DNA of 64,000 nt from Roseiarcus sp963696665 (GTDB taxonomy: Bacteria; Pseudomonadota; Alphaproteobacteria; Rhizobiales; Beijerinckiaceae). Positions 44,101 to 53,193 of the stretch are shown one piece after another. The notes beneath the pieces are model-generated. The model was not told the DNA's origin. It did not search any database and saw only the letters and a list, made by a program, of their open reading frames with translations. Both the position numbers and the translations under genes were made by a program. The stretch's first letter is position 1. Every line of letters begins with the position of its first letter. The DNA lies in contig CAVOLE010000034.1 of the NCBI GenBank assembly GCA_963696665.1, forward strand, positions 1 to 64,000, read 5' to 3'.

Positions 44101-44502
44101 ATGGACGACAAGGTGAAAAAAGTTGTGCGCGAGATGAGCGAGGCTTCCGACGAGGAGCGCATCACGTTTCCGGAGGTCGTGAAGGCGCTGATGGAGACCG
44201 GAATCGAGCGCTACCACACGGATCTCGTCGCCGGGCGGAAGACGTATTATTTGCCCGGCGGCGATTTCGAGGAGACGCAGAGCTGCATAGCCGACGGCGC
44301 GACGATGACCTTCTCGGCCGAAGGCGTGGAGAAGGCGGTCCGCGCCATCCAGCGGCAGGAGATCGCCTATCGCGAATTTTGCCGCCGGATCGCGGATGCC
44401 GGCTGCGTCGGCTATTTCGTCAGTCTCACCGGGCGCCGCGCCATCTATTACGGCCGCACCGGCGACGAGCATGTCGAATGGTTTCCCGGCGCCAGGCCAT
44501 AA
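44101..44502 (+). CDS. DUF1398 (YbcV-like) protein
   Basis: Small cytoplasmic protein (about 133 residues) of the DUF1398 family, with TFPEVVKALMETGIERYHTDLV, the middle YLPGGDFEE and C-terminal AGCVGYFVSLTGRRAIYYGRTGDEHVEWFPG. Members are found across proteobacteria and have no agreed function. AGAAGAGGAG at 44084-44093 gives good spacing to ATG 44101; ATG 44095 is too close. It appears to be cotranscribed with the MarR regulator upstream. Confidence 0.85.
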   Translation: MDDKVKKVVREMSEASDEERITFPEVVKALMETGIERYHTDLVAGRKTYYLPGGDFEETQSCIADGATMTFSAEGVEKAVRAIQRQEIAYREFCRRIADAGCVGYFVSLTGRRAIYYGRTGDEHVEWFPGARP

Positions 44503-44520
44503 GCGTTGGCCTATCGCCCC

Positions 44521-45072
44521 TCACATCATGCGCTGCAGGACGCGATCGCGTTTCACGAACCCATGGTAGAGCGCGCCCGCCACATGCAGCGCGACGATCA
44601 GGCCGATCAGGATTCCGCAGATGAGATGCCAGACGATGATCTGGTCCGAGAGCGGCTGGTCCTTGCCGAGAAGCGTCGGGAAGTTGAAGAGGCCGAAGAC
44701 GCTGACCGGATCGCCGTAGGCGTTGGTCCCCGCCCAGCCGAGCACGGTCGTGACGATTATAAGCACGTAGAGCAGGTATTGGGCCCAGAGCGAGGCTTGC
44801 TGCTCGATCGCCGGCATGGAGGCGTCCGGGGGCGGCACGCCGAAGGCCAGGCGCCTCGCGAGCCTCACGACCATGACGATCAGGACAAGCGCGCCCAAAG
44901 CCTCGTGGAAATTATAGAGATTGTCCCTGAGCGAGCCCTCGGGAACGAGCCGCTTCATCACGGGACCCAGGGCGAGCAGCACGATGACCGCAGCCGCGAC
45001 AAACCAGTGCATCAATTTCGCCGACGCCGAATAGCTCACCGGCGATGCGTGCGAATTCCATGCCGACGCCAT
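44521..45072 (-). CDS. Cytochrome b561 family protein
   Basis: Di-haem inner-membrane cytochrome b561 (183 residues) with four helices. Haem-ligand histidines are in SAKLMHWFVAAAVI, YNFHEALGALVLIV, VWHLICGILIGLIVALHVAG. The family passes electrons from or to quinone, often to a periplasmic partner. It converges with the DUF1398 gene (18 bp gap) and lies downstream of an exported ClpP-fold protein. The electron partner is not seen. Confidence 0.9.
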   Translation of the reverse strand: MASAWNSHASPVSYSASAKLMHWFVAAAVIVLLALGPVMKRLVPEGSLRDNLYNFHEALGALVLIVMVVRLARRLAFGVPPPDASMPAIEQQASLWAQYLLYVLIIVTTVLGWAGTNAYGDPVSVFGLFNFPTLLGKDQPLSDQIIVWHLICGILIGLIVALHVAGALYHGFVKRDRVLQRMM

Positions 45073-45126
45073 GAGGCCCTCCCCGTCGAGGCGTTAAGTG
45101 TCGCCAAGCTAGCAGATCGCCTACGC

Positions 45127-46317
45127 TCAAGGACAGGCTTCGGCGATGAGCGCCTTCGCGCCGTCCATCGCGGCAAGCTCAACCGGGGCGAAGCCCTCCG
45201 GCCTGTCGGGCGCCGCGGACCCAATGGTCGCGCCGCCATGAGCGAGCGCGCAGAAGCGCTCGCGCGGTATGAGCGCGTGAGCCGGAGTCCTTCCAGTGGT
45301 CGGCAACGGGACCGCTTCGGCGCCGGGCGCGCTCGAGGCGAGGCTCAGGGCAAAAGACAATGGCGCCTCCGGCGCCTTAAGACCGCGCTCGTTCGTCTCC
45401 GCTTCGACCAGGCCGCCGCCGCGGCGATAGCGGAACGCGATTTCGATCGTCTCGTCGCTTCCAGCGACCGGTTGGGCGAGGCTTGCCTCTATGAGATCGG
45501 CGCGCGGCGGAACGCCGTCTAACGCTTTGGCGTTGAGGCCGTTCGCGCCGCTCGCGAGTATCGGCTCGGCCGGGTCGAGCGCCAGGGTCACGAGACGCGA
45601 GTCCTTGAGTTCCGCCGGGTCGAGCCAGCGAATGCTCGCCGCCCATGTCTTGCGCATGAGCGTCATCACCGGGTCGCCCACGCCCATGGCGTCAAGATAA
45701 GCCTCGACCGCCGCGTCGACCCCCTTCTGTTCGTAGATCTTGCGCGTCGACTTGAGGTGCGCCAGGCCTTCGGTCTCACTCACCAGCGTGGTGATCTGAT
45801 GCACCCCGATCCGCGCCGAGGGCGCTGCGAGGCGTTCAACCCCACCGGCGAGCACCAGCACGCAGGCCGAGGCGCACATGGCGCCGCCAGTGATCGCCCC
45901 GCCGGGGCCATCCGGACATTTCGGCAAGGCCTCCGGACAGTTGGTGATCAATGTCCTGGCGACGGCGACCGCGAGGCCCTTCTCTCGTATGAGTTCGCCC
46001 ATGGCCCCCGCGTCTGCGACCGAGCCGCCCGGAGAATGGATGAGGATCGGCAGCCGGCGGCCCTTCAGCCTCTCGATCGCTTCTGCAAACGCTCTCGCCG
46101 TGCCGGGCACGATCTGGCCCTCGGCCGACAGCCATTCGGGGCAATTTGGCTTGCAGGAAGCCTCGGCGCTCACAACGCGCACGAAACGCATCGGATGGAC
46201 GCCGCGCGGGCGCGCCGGCGGCCTCAGGTCGGCGTAGGACGGCAGAGCGATAAGGCCGAGAAGCGCCGCCGCCAGCGCCTGGGCGGCTCGCCCGAGGCGT
46301 CGCTTGCCGATCCTCAT
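45127..46317 (-). CDS. Exported ClpP/crotonase-fold protein
   Basis: Predicted exported protein (396 residues from ATG 46317) with a basic, hydrophobic leader (LGRAAQALAAALLGLIALPSYA). The core has the ClpP-like order LPILIHSPGGSVADAGAMGELIREKGLAVAVA, then CASACVLVLAGGVERLAAPSARIGVHQI, in which Ser of ASAC and His of GVHQ would be the serine-protease dyad. Cysteines (CKPNCPEW, NCPEALPKCPDGPGG) suggest disulfides in the periplasm. The C-terminal 150 residues form an extra domain of unknown type. Homologous periplasmic ClpP-like proteins occur in Hyphomicrobiales, but no function is established to my knowledge. Confidence 0.75.
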   Translation of the reverse strand: MRIGKRRLGRAAQALAAALLGLIALPSYADLRPPARPRGVHPMRFVRVVSAEASCKPNCPEWLSAEGQIVPGTARAFAEAIERLKGRRLPILIHSPGGSVADAGAMGELIREKGLAVAVARTLITNCPEALPKCPDGPGGAITGGAMCASACVLVLAGGVERLAAPSARIGVHQITTLVSETEGLAHLKSTRKIYEQKGVDAAVEAYLDAMGVGDPVMTLMRKTWAASIRWLDPAELKDSRLVTLALDPAEPILASGANGLNAKALDGVPPRADLIEASLAQPVAGSDETIEIAFRYRRGGGLVEAETNERGLKAPEAPLSFALSLASSAPGAEAVPLPTTGRTPAHALIPRERFCALAHGGATIGSAAPDRPEGFAPVELAAMDGAKALIAEACP

Positions 46318-46391
46318 CCATTCACCGGGCGGCCGGTTCTCGGCCATGGGGACGCGATCCAGTCTCCGCGTGCGCCGGGGACGATCCCGCT

Positions 46392-47240
46392 TTACGACGC
46401 GGCCCTGCGGCTTTCCCTGTAATCGCGGGCCTGCTCGCCCCGCAAGCGCTGATATTCGAACGCGACGACGTGCGGCCCGTGCTGGCGCTCCAGGCGCCGC
46501 ACGATGAAATGCCCGCGGGCCAAGGTCTGAAAATGGTCGGCGAAGGCGGCGTTGACCGCCGCGCCGCCGATCGCGCCCAGGACCGGCGCCGCCTGGGCTG
46601 CAAGTTTCTCGCTCACCACGACGCCGAAACGCGCGGCGATCTGCGAAATGAGCCTGGCGATGACCGGCGCGGACTGGGCGGCTACGCCCTCGCTGGCGAC
46701 GAAGCGCGCGCTGTCGCTGACCGACTTGGCGAGCGCGGCGCGAACGGTAAAATATCCGCTCTCGAAAGCCGTCTCTCCGCCCTGTCCGCCAAGAGCGAAC
46801 ACTTCGACGCAGGCCAAAGCCGCTTCGGGGGCGGCGAGGTCCTCGCCTTCCTCGCGCGCGATCTCGGCGATCGAGCGCAGAAGGATCGTGGTCGAGATCG
46901 GCAGTTCGACCGGCAGCGCCGCGAGCCCCAGCGCGCCTCCAACCGCCCCGGACGCAGCGGCGGCGAGCTTATGGGCGCGGTTGGCGGGCTTGGCCGGCGC
47001 GTTCAGATCGAGCGTGCGCAAAGCGAACTTGAGCGCGCCCCTGAGGGCCGTCTCGCTCACATGCGCTACGATCCGCCGAACCGATTGCGGCATCGTGCGG
47101 CTCAGCATTCCCACGGGACGTCCGACGGCGTCGGTCAGCCGCTGGGCGAAGCTCGTCCCTTCGAGGCAGGCGACAGCCCGCCTCAGGTCCTCGGCCTCCT
47201 TCGGCGTCAGCCGCGCCGGCATATATTCGATGGTCGCCAT
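46392..47240 (-). CDS. EcsC family protein
   Basis: 282-residue protein of the EcsC family, named from a Bacillus ABC-transporter locus but of unknown activity. It has the alternating Gly/Ala-rich helices of this family: AAAASGAVGGALGLAALPVELPISTTILLRSIAEIAREEGEDL, ALGGQGGETAFESGYF and PVLGAIGGAAVNAAFADHFQTLARGHFIVRRLER. The start at 47240 (MATIEYMP) is preferred to 47267. It sits between the ClpP-fold gene and uppP on the same strand. Confidence 0.85.
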   Translation of the reverse strand: MATIEYMPARLTPKEAEDLRRAVACLEGTSFAQRLTDAVGRPVGMLSRTMPQSVRRIVAHVSETALRGALKFALRTLDLNAPAKPANRAHKLAAAASGAVGGALGLAALPVELPISTTILLRSIAEIAREEGEDLAAPEAALACVEVFALGGQGGETAFESGYFTVRAALAKSVSDSARFVASEGVAAQSAPVIARLISQIAARFGVVVSEKLAAQAAPVLGAIGGAAVNAAFADHFQTLARGHFIVRRLERQHGPHVVAFEYQRLRGEQARDYRESRRAAS

Positions 47241-47322
47241 AACCGCCCCTGAAGCCGCGTGGGCCATTCCGAGTCAACAGCGTGATATGGGGCGCCAAAG
47301 CCGCGAGCCAAGAGCCCCGCCG

Positions 47323-48147
47323 TCAAACGAAAGCGATAATCCCCAAGCTGATGACGCCGGCCGCCCAGCAATAATAGGCGAACGGGCTCATCGCCTCGAA
47401 TTCGTGCCGGTTGAAATAGCGCATCAGGAACGTGAGGCTCAGATAAGCGACAACGCCGGCGACCAATCCGGACAAAAGCGCCACCGGCCCCAGCGTCGCC
47501 CCCTCCTTCATCAGTTTCGGCGCCTCATAGACATTGGCGGCGAGAATGATCGGCGCGCCCATGAGGAACGAGAAGCGCGCCGCTTCCGCGTGCTTGAGCC
47601 CCGCGACGACGCCGGCGACGATTGTCGCGCCAGAACGCGAAATTCCAGGGATCAGGGCCAAACATTGGGCGAAGCCGACCGCCAGCGCCCCCTTCCAGTT
47701 GAGCTGACCGAGCGAACCGACCGATTCCTCGCCGATCCGGTCGCCGAAATAGAGGATGAAGCCGTTGACGATCAGGAAGACCGCAGCGATTGCGGGCGCG
47801 GCGAAGGCGTCGCCCAAGAGCTTGCGGAACAGGGCGCCGACGATTACGGCCGGGATGGTCGCCAGGACGACATAGAAGAACGTCCGTCTGTCCGTCTTCG
47901 AGCGGGCGTCCGGCGCGCTGATGAGAGAGCGCAGAAAGCTCAGCCAGTCGCGCCAGAAGAAGACGAAGAGCGCGATCGAAGTGCCCAGATGCATGACCAC
48001 CAGATAAGCGAGCCAGTCCGGGGCCTTCTCATCAACTCCCCAATTCAGGAGCCGCGGCAGAATGACCGCATGGCCGAGGCTCGAGACCGGAAAGAGCTCC
48101 GTCACGCCCTGCAGCACGGCCATGATAATCGCTTGCAGTGCGGTCAA
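47323..48147 (-). CDS. uppP: Undecaprenyl-diphosphatase UppP (BacA)
   Basis: Membrane pyrophosphatase (274 residues) recycling undecaprenyl diphosphate, the lipid carrier for peptidoglycan and surface glycans. The two active-site loops are VLQGVTELFPVSSLGH and LIPGISRSGATIVAG. About eight helices are seen. Translation starts at TTG 48147, with a purine-rich stretch upstream; ATG 48123 would cut the first loop. It lies upstream of the EcsC gene on the same strand. Confidence 0.95.
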   Translation of the reverse strand: MTALQAIIMAVLQGVTELFPVSSLGHAVILPRLLNWGVDEKAPDWLAYLVVMHLGTSIALFVFFWRDWLSFLRSLISAPDARSKTDRRTFFYVVLATIPAVIVGALFRKLLGDAFAAPAIAAVFLIVNGFILYFGDRIGEESVGSLGQLNWKGALAVGFAQCLALIPGISRSGATIVAGVVAGLKHAEAARFSFLMGAPIILAANVYEAPKLMKEGATLGPVALLSGLVAGVVAYLSLTFLMRYFNRHEFEAMSPFAYYCWAAGVISLGIIAFV

Positions 48148-48223
48148 AGCGGCCCCCGCCGGTCATTGGAAAAGACGCCCGGCGGGCGCGGTCATAGAAC
48201 CTTCGTCGGATAGCGTCCAGCCG

Positions 48224-48991
48224 TCAGCAGGTGGCGTGGCCGCACTTGTGCACGGCGTCGACCTTGTCCTTGAGCTGGTCGTAGCCGACCGCGCCGACGA
48301 CGACGTCCTGGCCGACGACGAAGGTCGGCGTGCCGTCGATTTTCAGCGCATCGGCGAGTTGCATGACTTCGCTCAAGCCCGACTTGACCTCGGGGCTCTC
48401 CATGTCCTTGGCGAGCCTGTCCATGTCGAGGCCAAGCTCGCGGGCGACCGCGAGCGCCTCGGTCTTGCCGATAGGGCCATGCATCGCAAGCAGCTTCGAG
48501 TGGAAAGCCCAGAACTTGTCGCCCGGCAATTGGTTGCGCGCGGCGCTCGCCACCTTCGCCGCCTCGACCGACCCCGGCCCCAGAACCGGATAATCCTTGA
48601 GAACCAGCTTGAGGTTCGGATCGTCCTTCAGGAGCTTCGTGACGTCCGGCAGCGCGCCTTTGCAGAAGTGGCAATTGTAGTCGAAGAACTCGACGAGCGT
48701 CGCGGTGCCTTTCGGGTTTCCGACGGTCGCCTGATATTTCGAGCTGAACAGAGCGCTCGACTGGGTGCCGACGACTTTCTGCCGCTCCGCGTCCGCTGCC
48801 TCCTTGTCATGCTTGTCGAGCGCCTCGATGGCGTCACGCAGCACTTCGGGGTTGTTGACCAGATAATCTTTGATGAACGCGCCCAGTTCCTGCTTCTGCG
48901 CCGGCGTGAACTCATCGGCGCTCACGGGCGCGGCCATGCAGGCCGTCCCGACGAGGGCGGCCGCAAGGCCAAAGGCGGTAGCGAGCTTCAT
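48224..48991 (-). CDS. DsbA-family thiol-disulfide oxidoreductase (ScsC/DsbA-like)
   Basis: Periplasmic thioredoxin-fold protein (255 residues). Signal: LATAFGLAALVGTACMAAPVSA. An N-terminal helical arm (TPAQKQELGAFIKDYLVNNPEVL) like ScsC/DsbA trimerisation stalks precedes the active site FFDYNCHFCK (Cys106, Cys109). The cis-proline loop is DGTPTFVV. The C-terminus ends CGHATC, a second cysteine pair not usual for DsbA. ATG 48991 starts the signal. It may help fold exported cysteine proteins such as the ClpP-fold protein nearby (inference). Confidence 0.9.
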   Translation of the reverse strand: MKLATAFGLAAALVGTACMAAPVSADEFTPAQKQELGAFIKDYLVNNPEVLRDAIEALDKHDKEAADAERQKVVGTQSSALFSSKYQATVGNPKGTATLVEFFDYNCHFCKGALPDVTKLLKDDPNLKLVLKDYPVLGPGSVEAAKVASAARNQLPGDKFWAFHSKLLAMHGPIGKTEALAVARELGLDMDRLAKDMESPEVKSGLSEVMQLADALKIDGTPTFVVGQDVVVGAVGYDQLKDKVDAVHKCGHATC

Positions 48992-49102
48992 TAAAGATTC
49001 TCCACACTGCGGCCGGCGCTCAAGGGCGACCTGCCCTGTATTCATAAGCGGCGACCAATAGGGCCACAATTGCAACTTTGTTGTGGCTCCTTACGACCGA
49101 CT

Positions 49103-50593
49103 CTAGCGGATTTCCGGGATCGTGTCTTCCCGGGCCATGTTGCCGAACCGGGTCACCTCGGCGTCGAACTGAAGCTCGACCGTGCCGGTCGGCCCGTGGC
49201 GCTGTTTGCCGATAATCACTTCCGCCCGGCCGTGCGCATTCTCCATCTGCGCCATCCAGGCGATATGCTCCTCCGTGCCGGGCCGAGGCTCGCGGTTTTT
49301 GAGATAATATTCCTCGCGATAGACGAAGAGGACAACGTCGGCGTCCTGCTCGATCGAGCCCGATTCGCGCAAGTCCGAGAGCTGCGGCCGCTTGTCGTCG
49401 CGCTGCTCAACCTGGCGCGAGAGCTGCGAGCAGGCCAGGATCGGGACGTTGAGCTCCTTGGCCAGCGCCTTGAGGCCGGTCGTGATCTCGGTCAGTTCCT
49501 GCACCCGGTTGTCGGACCGGTTTTTCGAGCCAGCGAGAAGCTGGAGATAGTCGACGACCAGGAGGTCGAGGCCCCGCTGGCGCTTGAGTCGCCGCGCGCG
49601 GGCTGTGAGCTGGGCAATCGAAACGCCGCCGGTCTGGTCGATGTAGAAGGGAATCTGCTGCATGTCGCGGACCGCGTCGGCGACATGGTGGAAGTCGGCT
49701 TCCGTGATGTCGCCCCGGCGGATCTTGTAGGAGGCGACGCCGGATTGTTCGGCGATGATGCGGGTCGCGAGCTGCTCGGACGACATTTCGAGCGAAAAGA
49801 AGCCGATGATGCCGCCATTGGCCGCTTCGACCGAGCCATCGGCGCGCGTCCGCCCTTCATAGGCCTTGGCGATATTGAAAGCGATGTTGGTGGCGAGCGC
49901 CGTCTTGCCCATGCCGGGTCGGCCGGCGAGGATGACGAGATCGGACGCCTGCAACCCGCCCATATAGCGGTCGAGATCGCTCAGCCCTGTGGCGATACCG
50001 CTCAGCGAGCCGTCGCGCTCATAGGCGCGCGCGGCCATGTCGACCGCGGTCTTGAGCGCATCCGAAAACCGCTGGAAGCCGCCGTCGTATCGGCCGGCCT
50101 CGGCGATCTGATAGAGGCGCCGCTCCGCTTCCTCGATCTGCTCGCGCGGGCTCGAATCGACCGGCGCGTCATAGGCGACATTGACGACATCCTCGCCGAT
50201 CGAAATGAGCTCGCGCCGCATCGAGAGGTCGTAGACGCTGCGGCCATAGTCGTAAGCGTTGATGATCGTCGTCGCTTCGCTGGCGAGGCGCGCCAGATAC
50301 TGCGGCACGGTCACGCCGCCCAGGTCGTGGTCGCCGAGGAACGTTTTCAGCGTGATCGGCGTCGCCAGCTTGCCGGCCCGGATCAGCGATCCGGCGATCT
50401 CGAATATGCGGCGGTGGATCTCCTCGACGAAATGCTCGCTCCTGAGAAAGTCGGAGACGCGATCGAATGCGTCATTGTTGATGAGGATTGCGCCGAGCAG
50501 CGCCTGCTCGGCCTCGAGATTATGCGGCGGCGTGCGATAGGGACGATCCTGAGGATGCGTCGGGCGCTGGGCAAATTGTTCGATGGTCGCCAT
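49103..50593 (-). CDS. dnaB: Replicative DNA helicase DnaB
   Basis: Hexameric replication helicase (496 residues). N-terminal domain: PHNLEAEQALLGAILINNDAFDRVSDFL. RecA-type motor: Walker A VILAGRPGMGKTALATNIA, FFSLEMSSEQLATRI, DLLVVDYLQLLAG (Walker B), LKALAKELNVPILACSQLSRQVEQR and SDLRESGSIEQDADVV. ATG 50593 (MATIEQF) is chosen; upstream starts add a poorly conserved tail. It stands alone here. Confidence 0.97.
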   Translation of the reverse strand: MATIEQFAQRPTHPQDRPYRTPPHNLEAEQALLGAILINNDAFDRVSDFLRSEHFVEEIHRRIFEIAGSLIRAGKLATPITLKTFLGDHDLGGVTVPQYLARLASEATTIINAYDYGRSVYDLSMRRELISIGEDVVNVAYDAPVDSSPREQIEEAERRLYQIAEAGRYDGGFQRFSDALKTAVDMAARAYERDGSLSGIATGLSDLDRYMGGLQASDLVILAGRPGMGKTALATNIAFNIAKAYEGRTRADGSVEAANGGIIGFFSLEMSSEQLATRIIAEQSGVASYKIRRGDITEADFHHVADAVRDMQQIPFYIDQTGGVSIAQLTARARRLKRQRGLDLLVVDYLQLLAGSKNRSDNRVQELTEITTGLKALAKELNVPILACSQLSRQVEQRDDKRPQLSDLRESGSIEQDADVVLFVYREEYYLKNREPRPGTEEHIAWMAQMENAHGRAEVIIGKQRHGPTGTVELQFDAEVTRFGNMAREDTIPEIR

Positions 50594-50898
50594 GATCGCG
50601 GGCGCGTCCTCTCCGAGGTTGAAGGTTGAAGCTGAACGCAGGAACACGAATTCGCGATACGCCGGGGCTTATCCGCGGACGGCGCCGACAAGGAGTCATC
50701 CTTGCTCCGGAACGAGTCAGACCGCCAGAGCGAAGGCGGCGAGAAGCGATAAAAAAAGAACTGCGGGCAAGAAAAAAGAACTGCGGGGAGAATCGCGATC
50801 TCATCTTGACGGCGGCTCTATCCCTCCACGCGTCTTAGCCGCGATCGCTGCGGCGCGTGGATTCTCAGAGCGGCGCTTCGAACCCTCGGACAGACCTG
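50594..50898. other. About 300-bp spacer upstream of dnaB
   Basis: Between dnaB and the stop of the ECF sigma gene, both on the minus strand. It should hold the dnaB promoter. A purine-rich stretch AAAAAAAGAACTGCGGGCAA at about 50752 is visible. Nothing that looks like a gene. Confidence 0.4.
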
Positions 50899-52155
50899 TC
50901 AATCGCAAGCGTCTGCGCGAGCAAGGAGAAACGCCCTTTCCCGCTCGTTGCGGGTAAGCCTCGCCGCAGCCTCAAACTCCGGGCGGGCCTCGGCCGTTCG
51001 GCCGGCCCGAAACAGAAAATCGCCCCTTGCCGCCGGCAAGGGCGCATAATTGCGCAGCGCCGCGGCGTCGGCGATCTCGTCTATGAGCCGGAGGCCCGCT
51101 TCGGGCCCGAAGGCCATGCTGTAAGCGACCGCTCGGTTGAGATCGACCACCGGCGAGGGCGTCACGGCGCGGAGTCGATCGTAAAGCGCCGCGATACGGG
51201 ACCAGTCGGTGTCGGCCGGACTGCGCGCCCGCGCATGGCAGGCTGCAAGCGCGGCTTGCAGCGCATAAGGGCCGCCGCCCCCGAGCGCTTCGGCGTGCGC
51301 TAGCGCGTCGAGGCCCCGGCGGATCATCAGTTGATCCCAGTACGCGCGATTCTGCTCGTTGAGAGTCAGGAGAACGCCGTCCGGGCCGATGCGCGCGTTG
51401 AGCCGCGACGCCTGGATTTCCATGAGCGCCATGAGGCCGAACACTTCGGCGTCCTCGGGCATCAGGCGAGCGAGCATGCGGCCGAGCCGCTGCGCCTCCA
51501 GGCACAGGCTCGGCCGAACAAGGTCTTCGCCCGCTGTCGCGGCATAGCCTTCATTGAAGATGAGGTAGATGACCTCGAGCACCGAGGGGAGCCGCGCCGC
51601 GCGCGCAGGCCCACGCGGCGTCTCGAAGGTGAGTCCCGCCTTTCCAATCGTCTTCTTCGCCCGAACGATGCGCTGGGCGATCGTCGCCTCGCTCGTGACG
51701 AACGCCCGCGCGATCTCCTCCGTCGTCAGGCCGCCGACCACCCGCAGGGTGAGCGCCGCGCGGGCGTCGCGCGAAAGGATGGGGTGGCAGGCTGTGAAGA
51801 TGAGGCCCAAAAGCTCATCGCCAAGATCGTCGTCCATGGCTGCTTCAATCGCCTCGACCTCGCTGCCGGACGCGCCGTCGAGTTCCCGCGCGATCTCCTC
51901 ATGCTTGCGCTCGCGCATCCTCAAGCGACGGATCGCGTCGATGGCGCGGCGTTTGGCGACGGCCATCAGCCAAGCGCCGGGATTGGCGGGAACGCCAGTC
52001 GTCGGCCATTCGAAGAGCGCGATGACCAGGGCGTCCTGCGCCAGTTCCTCCGCACGGTCGACGTCGCGGACAACCCGGGCCAGGCCCGCGATGAGCCTCG
52101 CCCGTTCAATGCGGAAAATCGCTTCGATCGCCCGATGCGTCTCGCCTGCGGTCAT
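50899..52155 (-). CDS. ECF sigma factor with C-terminal TPR-like extension (ECF42-type)
   Basis: Alternative sigma factor (418 residues). Sigma2: ALIAGLARVVRDVDRAEELAQDALVIALFEWP, VPANPGAWLMAVAKRRAIDAIRR. Sigma4: TLRVVGGLTTEEIARAFVTSEATIAQRIVRAKKTI. The long C-terminal part (LNEQNRAYWDQLMIRRGLDAL, VVDLNRAVAYSMAFGPEAG, FLFRAGRTAEARPEFEAA) is a TPR-like extension. This layout with a DGPF/YCII gene next door is the mark of group ECF42, whose extension is thought to control activity in place of an anti-sigma factor. The upstream partner is at 52210-52642, 54 bases away. Confidence 0.9.
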   Translation of the reverse strand: MTAGETHRAIEAIFRIERARLIAGLARVVRDVDRAEELAQDALVIALFEWPTTGVPANPGAWLMAVAKRRAIDAIRRLRMRERKHEEIARELDGASGSEVEAIEAAMDDDLGDELLGLIFTACHPILSRDARAALTLRVVGGLTTEEIARAFVTSEATIAQRIVRAKKTIGKAGLTFETPRGPARAARLPSVLEVIYLIFNEGYAATAGEDLVRPSLCLEAQRLGRMLARLMPEDAEVFGLMALMEIQASRLNARIGPDGVLLTLNEQNRAYWDQLMIRRGLDALAHAEALGGGGPYALQAALAACHARARSPADTDWSRIAALYDRLRAVTPSPVVDLNRAVAYSMAFGPEAGLRLIDEIADAAALRNYAPLPAARGDFLFRAGRTAEARPEFEAAARLTRNERERAFLLARADACD

Positions 52156-52209
52156 GCCGCCTTGTCGGCCAAGGCCGTCAGCGAGGCAAGCAGGCCGCCG
52201 CCGTCAGTC

Positions 52210-52642
52210 TCAGGCGCGGCTGAGCTGCTCGCGCGTCCGATCGTTGATTTCCTTGGCCTCCGGCGTCAGGAACTCCTGCAAATCGGCCAGCTCGTAGAGC
52301 GGCCGGATTTCGATCTCGCTCGGCCCCGGCATGGGATTGGGGCAGCGCTTCACCCAGGCGACCGCCTCGTCCATGTCCTTGACCTCCCAGAGCCAGAAGC
52401 CCGCGACCAGCTCGCGGGTCTCGGCGAACGGACCGTCGATGACCCTCCGTCCGGGACCGTCGAAGGCGACACGCTTGCCCTGTGAGGAGGGCTTGAGGCC
52501 GTCCATGGCGAGCAGGACGCCGGCGTTGCGCAGTTCCTCGTTGAATCTGCTCATCGCCTCGAACGTCTTGGTCGTCTCGGGCGTCGGGCGATATGCCCTT
52601 TTCGCTGACTTCGGTCGCCTTCACAAACACCATCACGCGCAT
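52210..52642 (-). CDS. DGPF/YCII-type protein, partner of ECF42 sigma factor, one-base frameshift
   Basis: YCII-fold protein of about 143 residues. It starts MRVMVFVKATEVSEKGI, then shifts by +1 at the GGG (plus-strand 52586-52588). Dropping one base gives SPTPETTKTFEAMSRFNEELRNAGVLLAMDG. After this the family signature DGPFAETRELVAGFWLWEVKDMDEAVAWVKRCPNP and IEIRPLYE follow. DGPF proteins are the constant neighbours of ECF42 factors and are thought to be among their targets or to sense something. The shift is in a CC/CCC run and is probably an error. The start has no strong ribosome site. Confidence 0.85.
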
Positions 52643-53127
52643 CGTCCTGTCTCCGTAGTTAGAACCAGCCTCATCGGCCCGGCGTCGAAGCGACGAACGG
52701 AGCTTTTGGGAATCGACATCGCAACCTGCAAATTTTTTTCTTCGTTGTCGCCGAGCAATTGCTTGCGATAGACAGAAATTTATGTTACAGAATTCTCTTC
52801 TCCCGATCCAACGCGCAGTCTCAAAGGGAGCGCCTGACAATCCGCTGCAGGGAAATTTTTTTGGACCAAAAAAGCGCCGACTGCGAACACGGCGAAACGA
52901 AATCGCGCTTAACCCTTTCAAAATAAACAAAACCGCGAAATGAATGATTCAGCGCGCATAATGATTTCAATGACTTAAGACCGCTGATGCGAAACGTTTG
53001 GTTTCGCATGGCGAAACGGATCTCTCGCTTTTCCGGGCTTGGCGCTTCGTCCAGGCCGGGAAGCGAAATGGGCTTGGCCTAGCTTGGCGGCCTGAGAACA
53101 AGGCCTTGTGTGCGACCCAAGGACCGC
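52643..53127. promoter_or_regulatory. AT-richer gene-free region upstream of the ECF42 operon
   Basis: Clearly lower GC than its surroundings (52720-52980), with no open frame of note. GCGAAACG occurs three times in the same direction (52892, 52989, 53011), and an inverted GTTTCGC makes the hairpin ATGCGAAAC / GTTTCGCAT (52987-53009, 5-base loop). It should contain the promoter for the DGPF-ECF42 pair. Transferred DNA or a binding array are possibilities. Confidence 0.5.
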
Positions 53128-53149
53128 AAAAAAGTGCGCAAAAGCGCAG
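53128..53149 (-). terminator. Rho-independent terminator of the nitronate monooxygenase gene
   Basis: On the minus strand, TGCGC-TTTT-GCGCA is followed directly by CTTTTTT. It lies about 45 bases past the stop codon at 53194 and fits the classical form, though the stem is short. Confidence 0.7.
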
Positions 53150-53193
53150 CTAACCGACTGAAACGACTGGCGCAAGTAAACTTGTGCGCGGGC

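Noticed and set aside
49070..50629. Long plus-strand frame of 519 codons
   Set aside because: Antisense shadow of dnaB; no signal, motif or ribosome site, and the opposite strand has the full helicase motifs.
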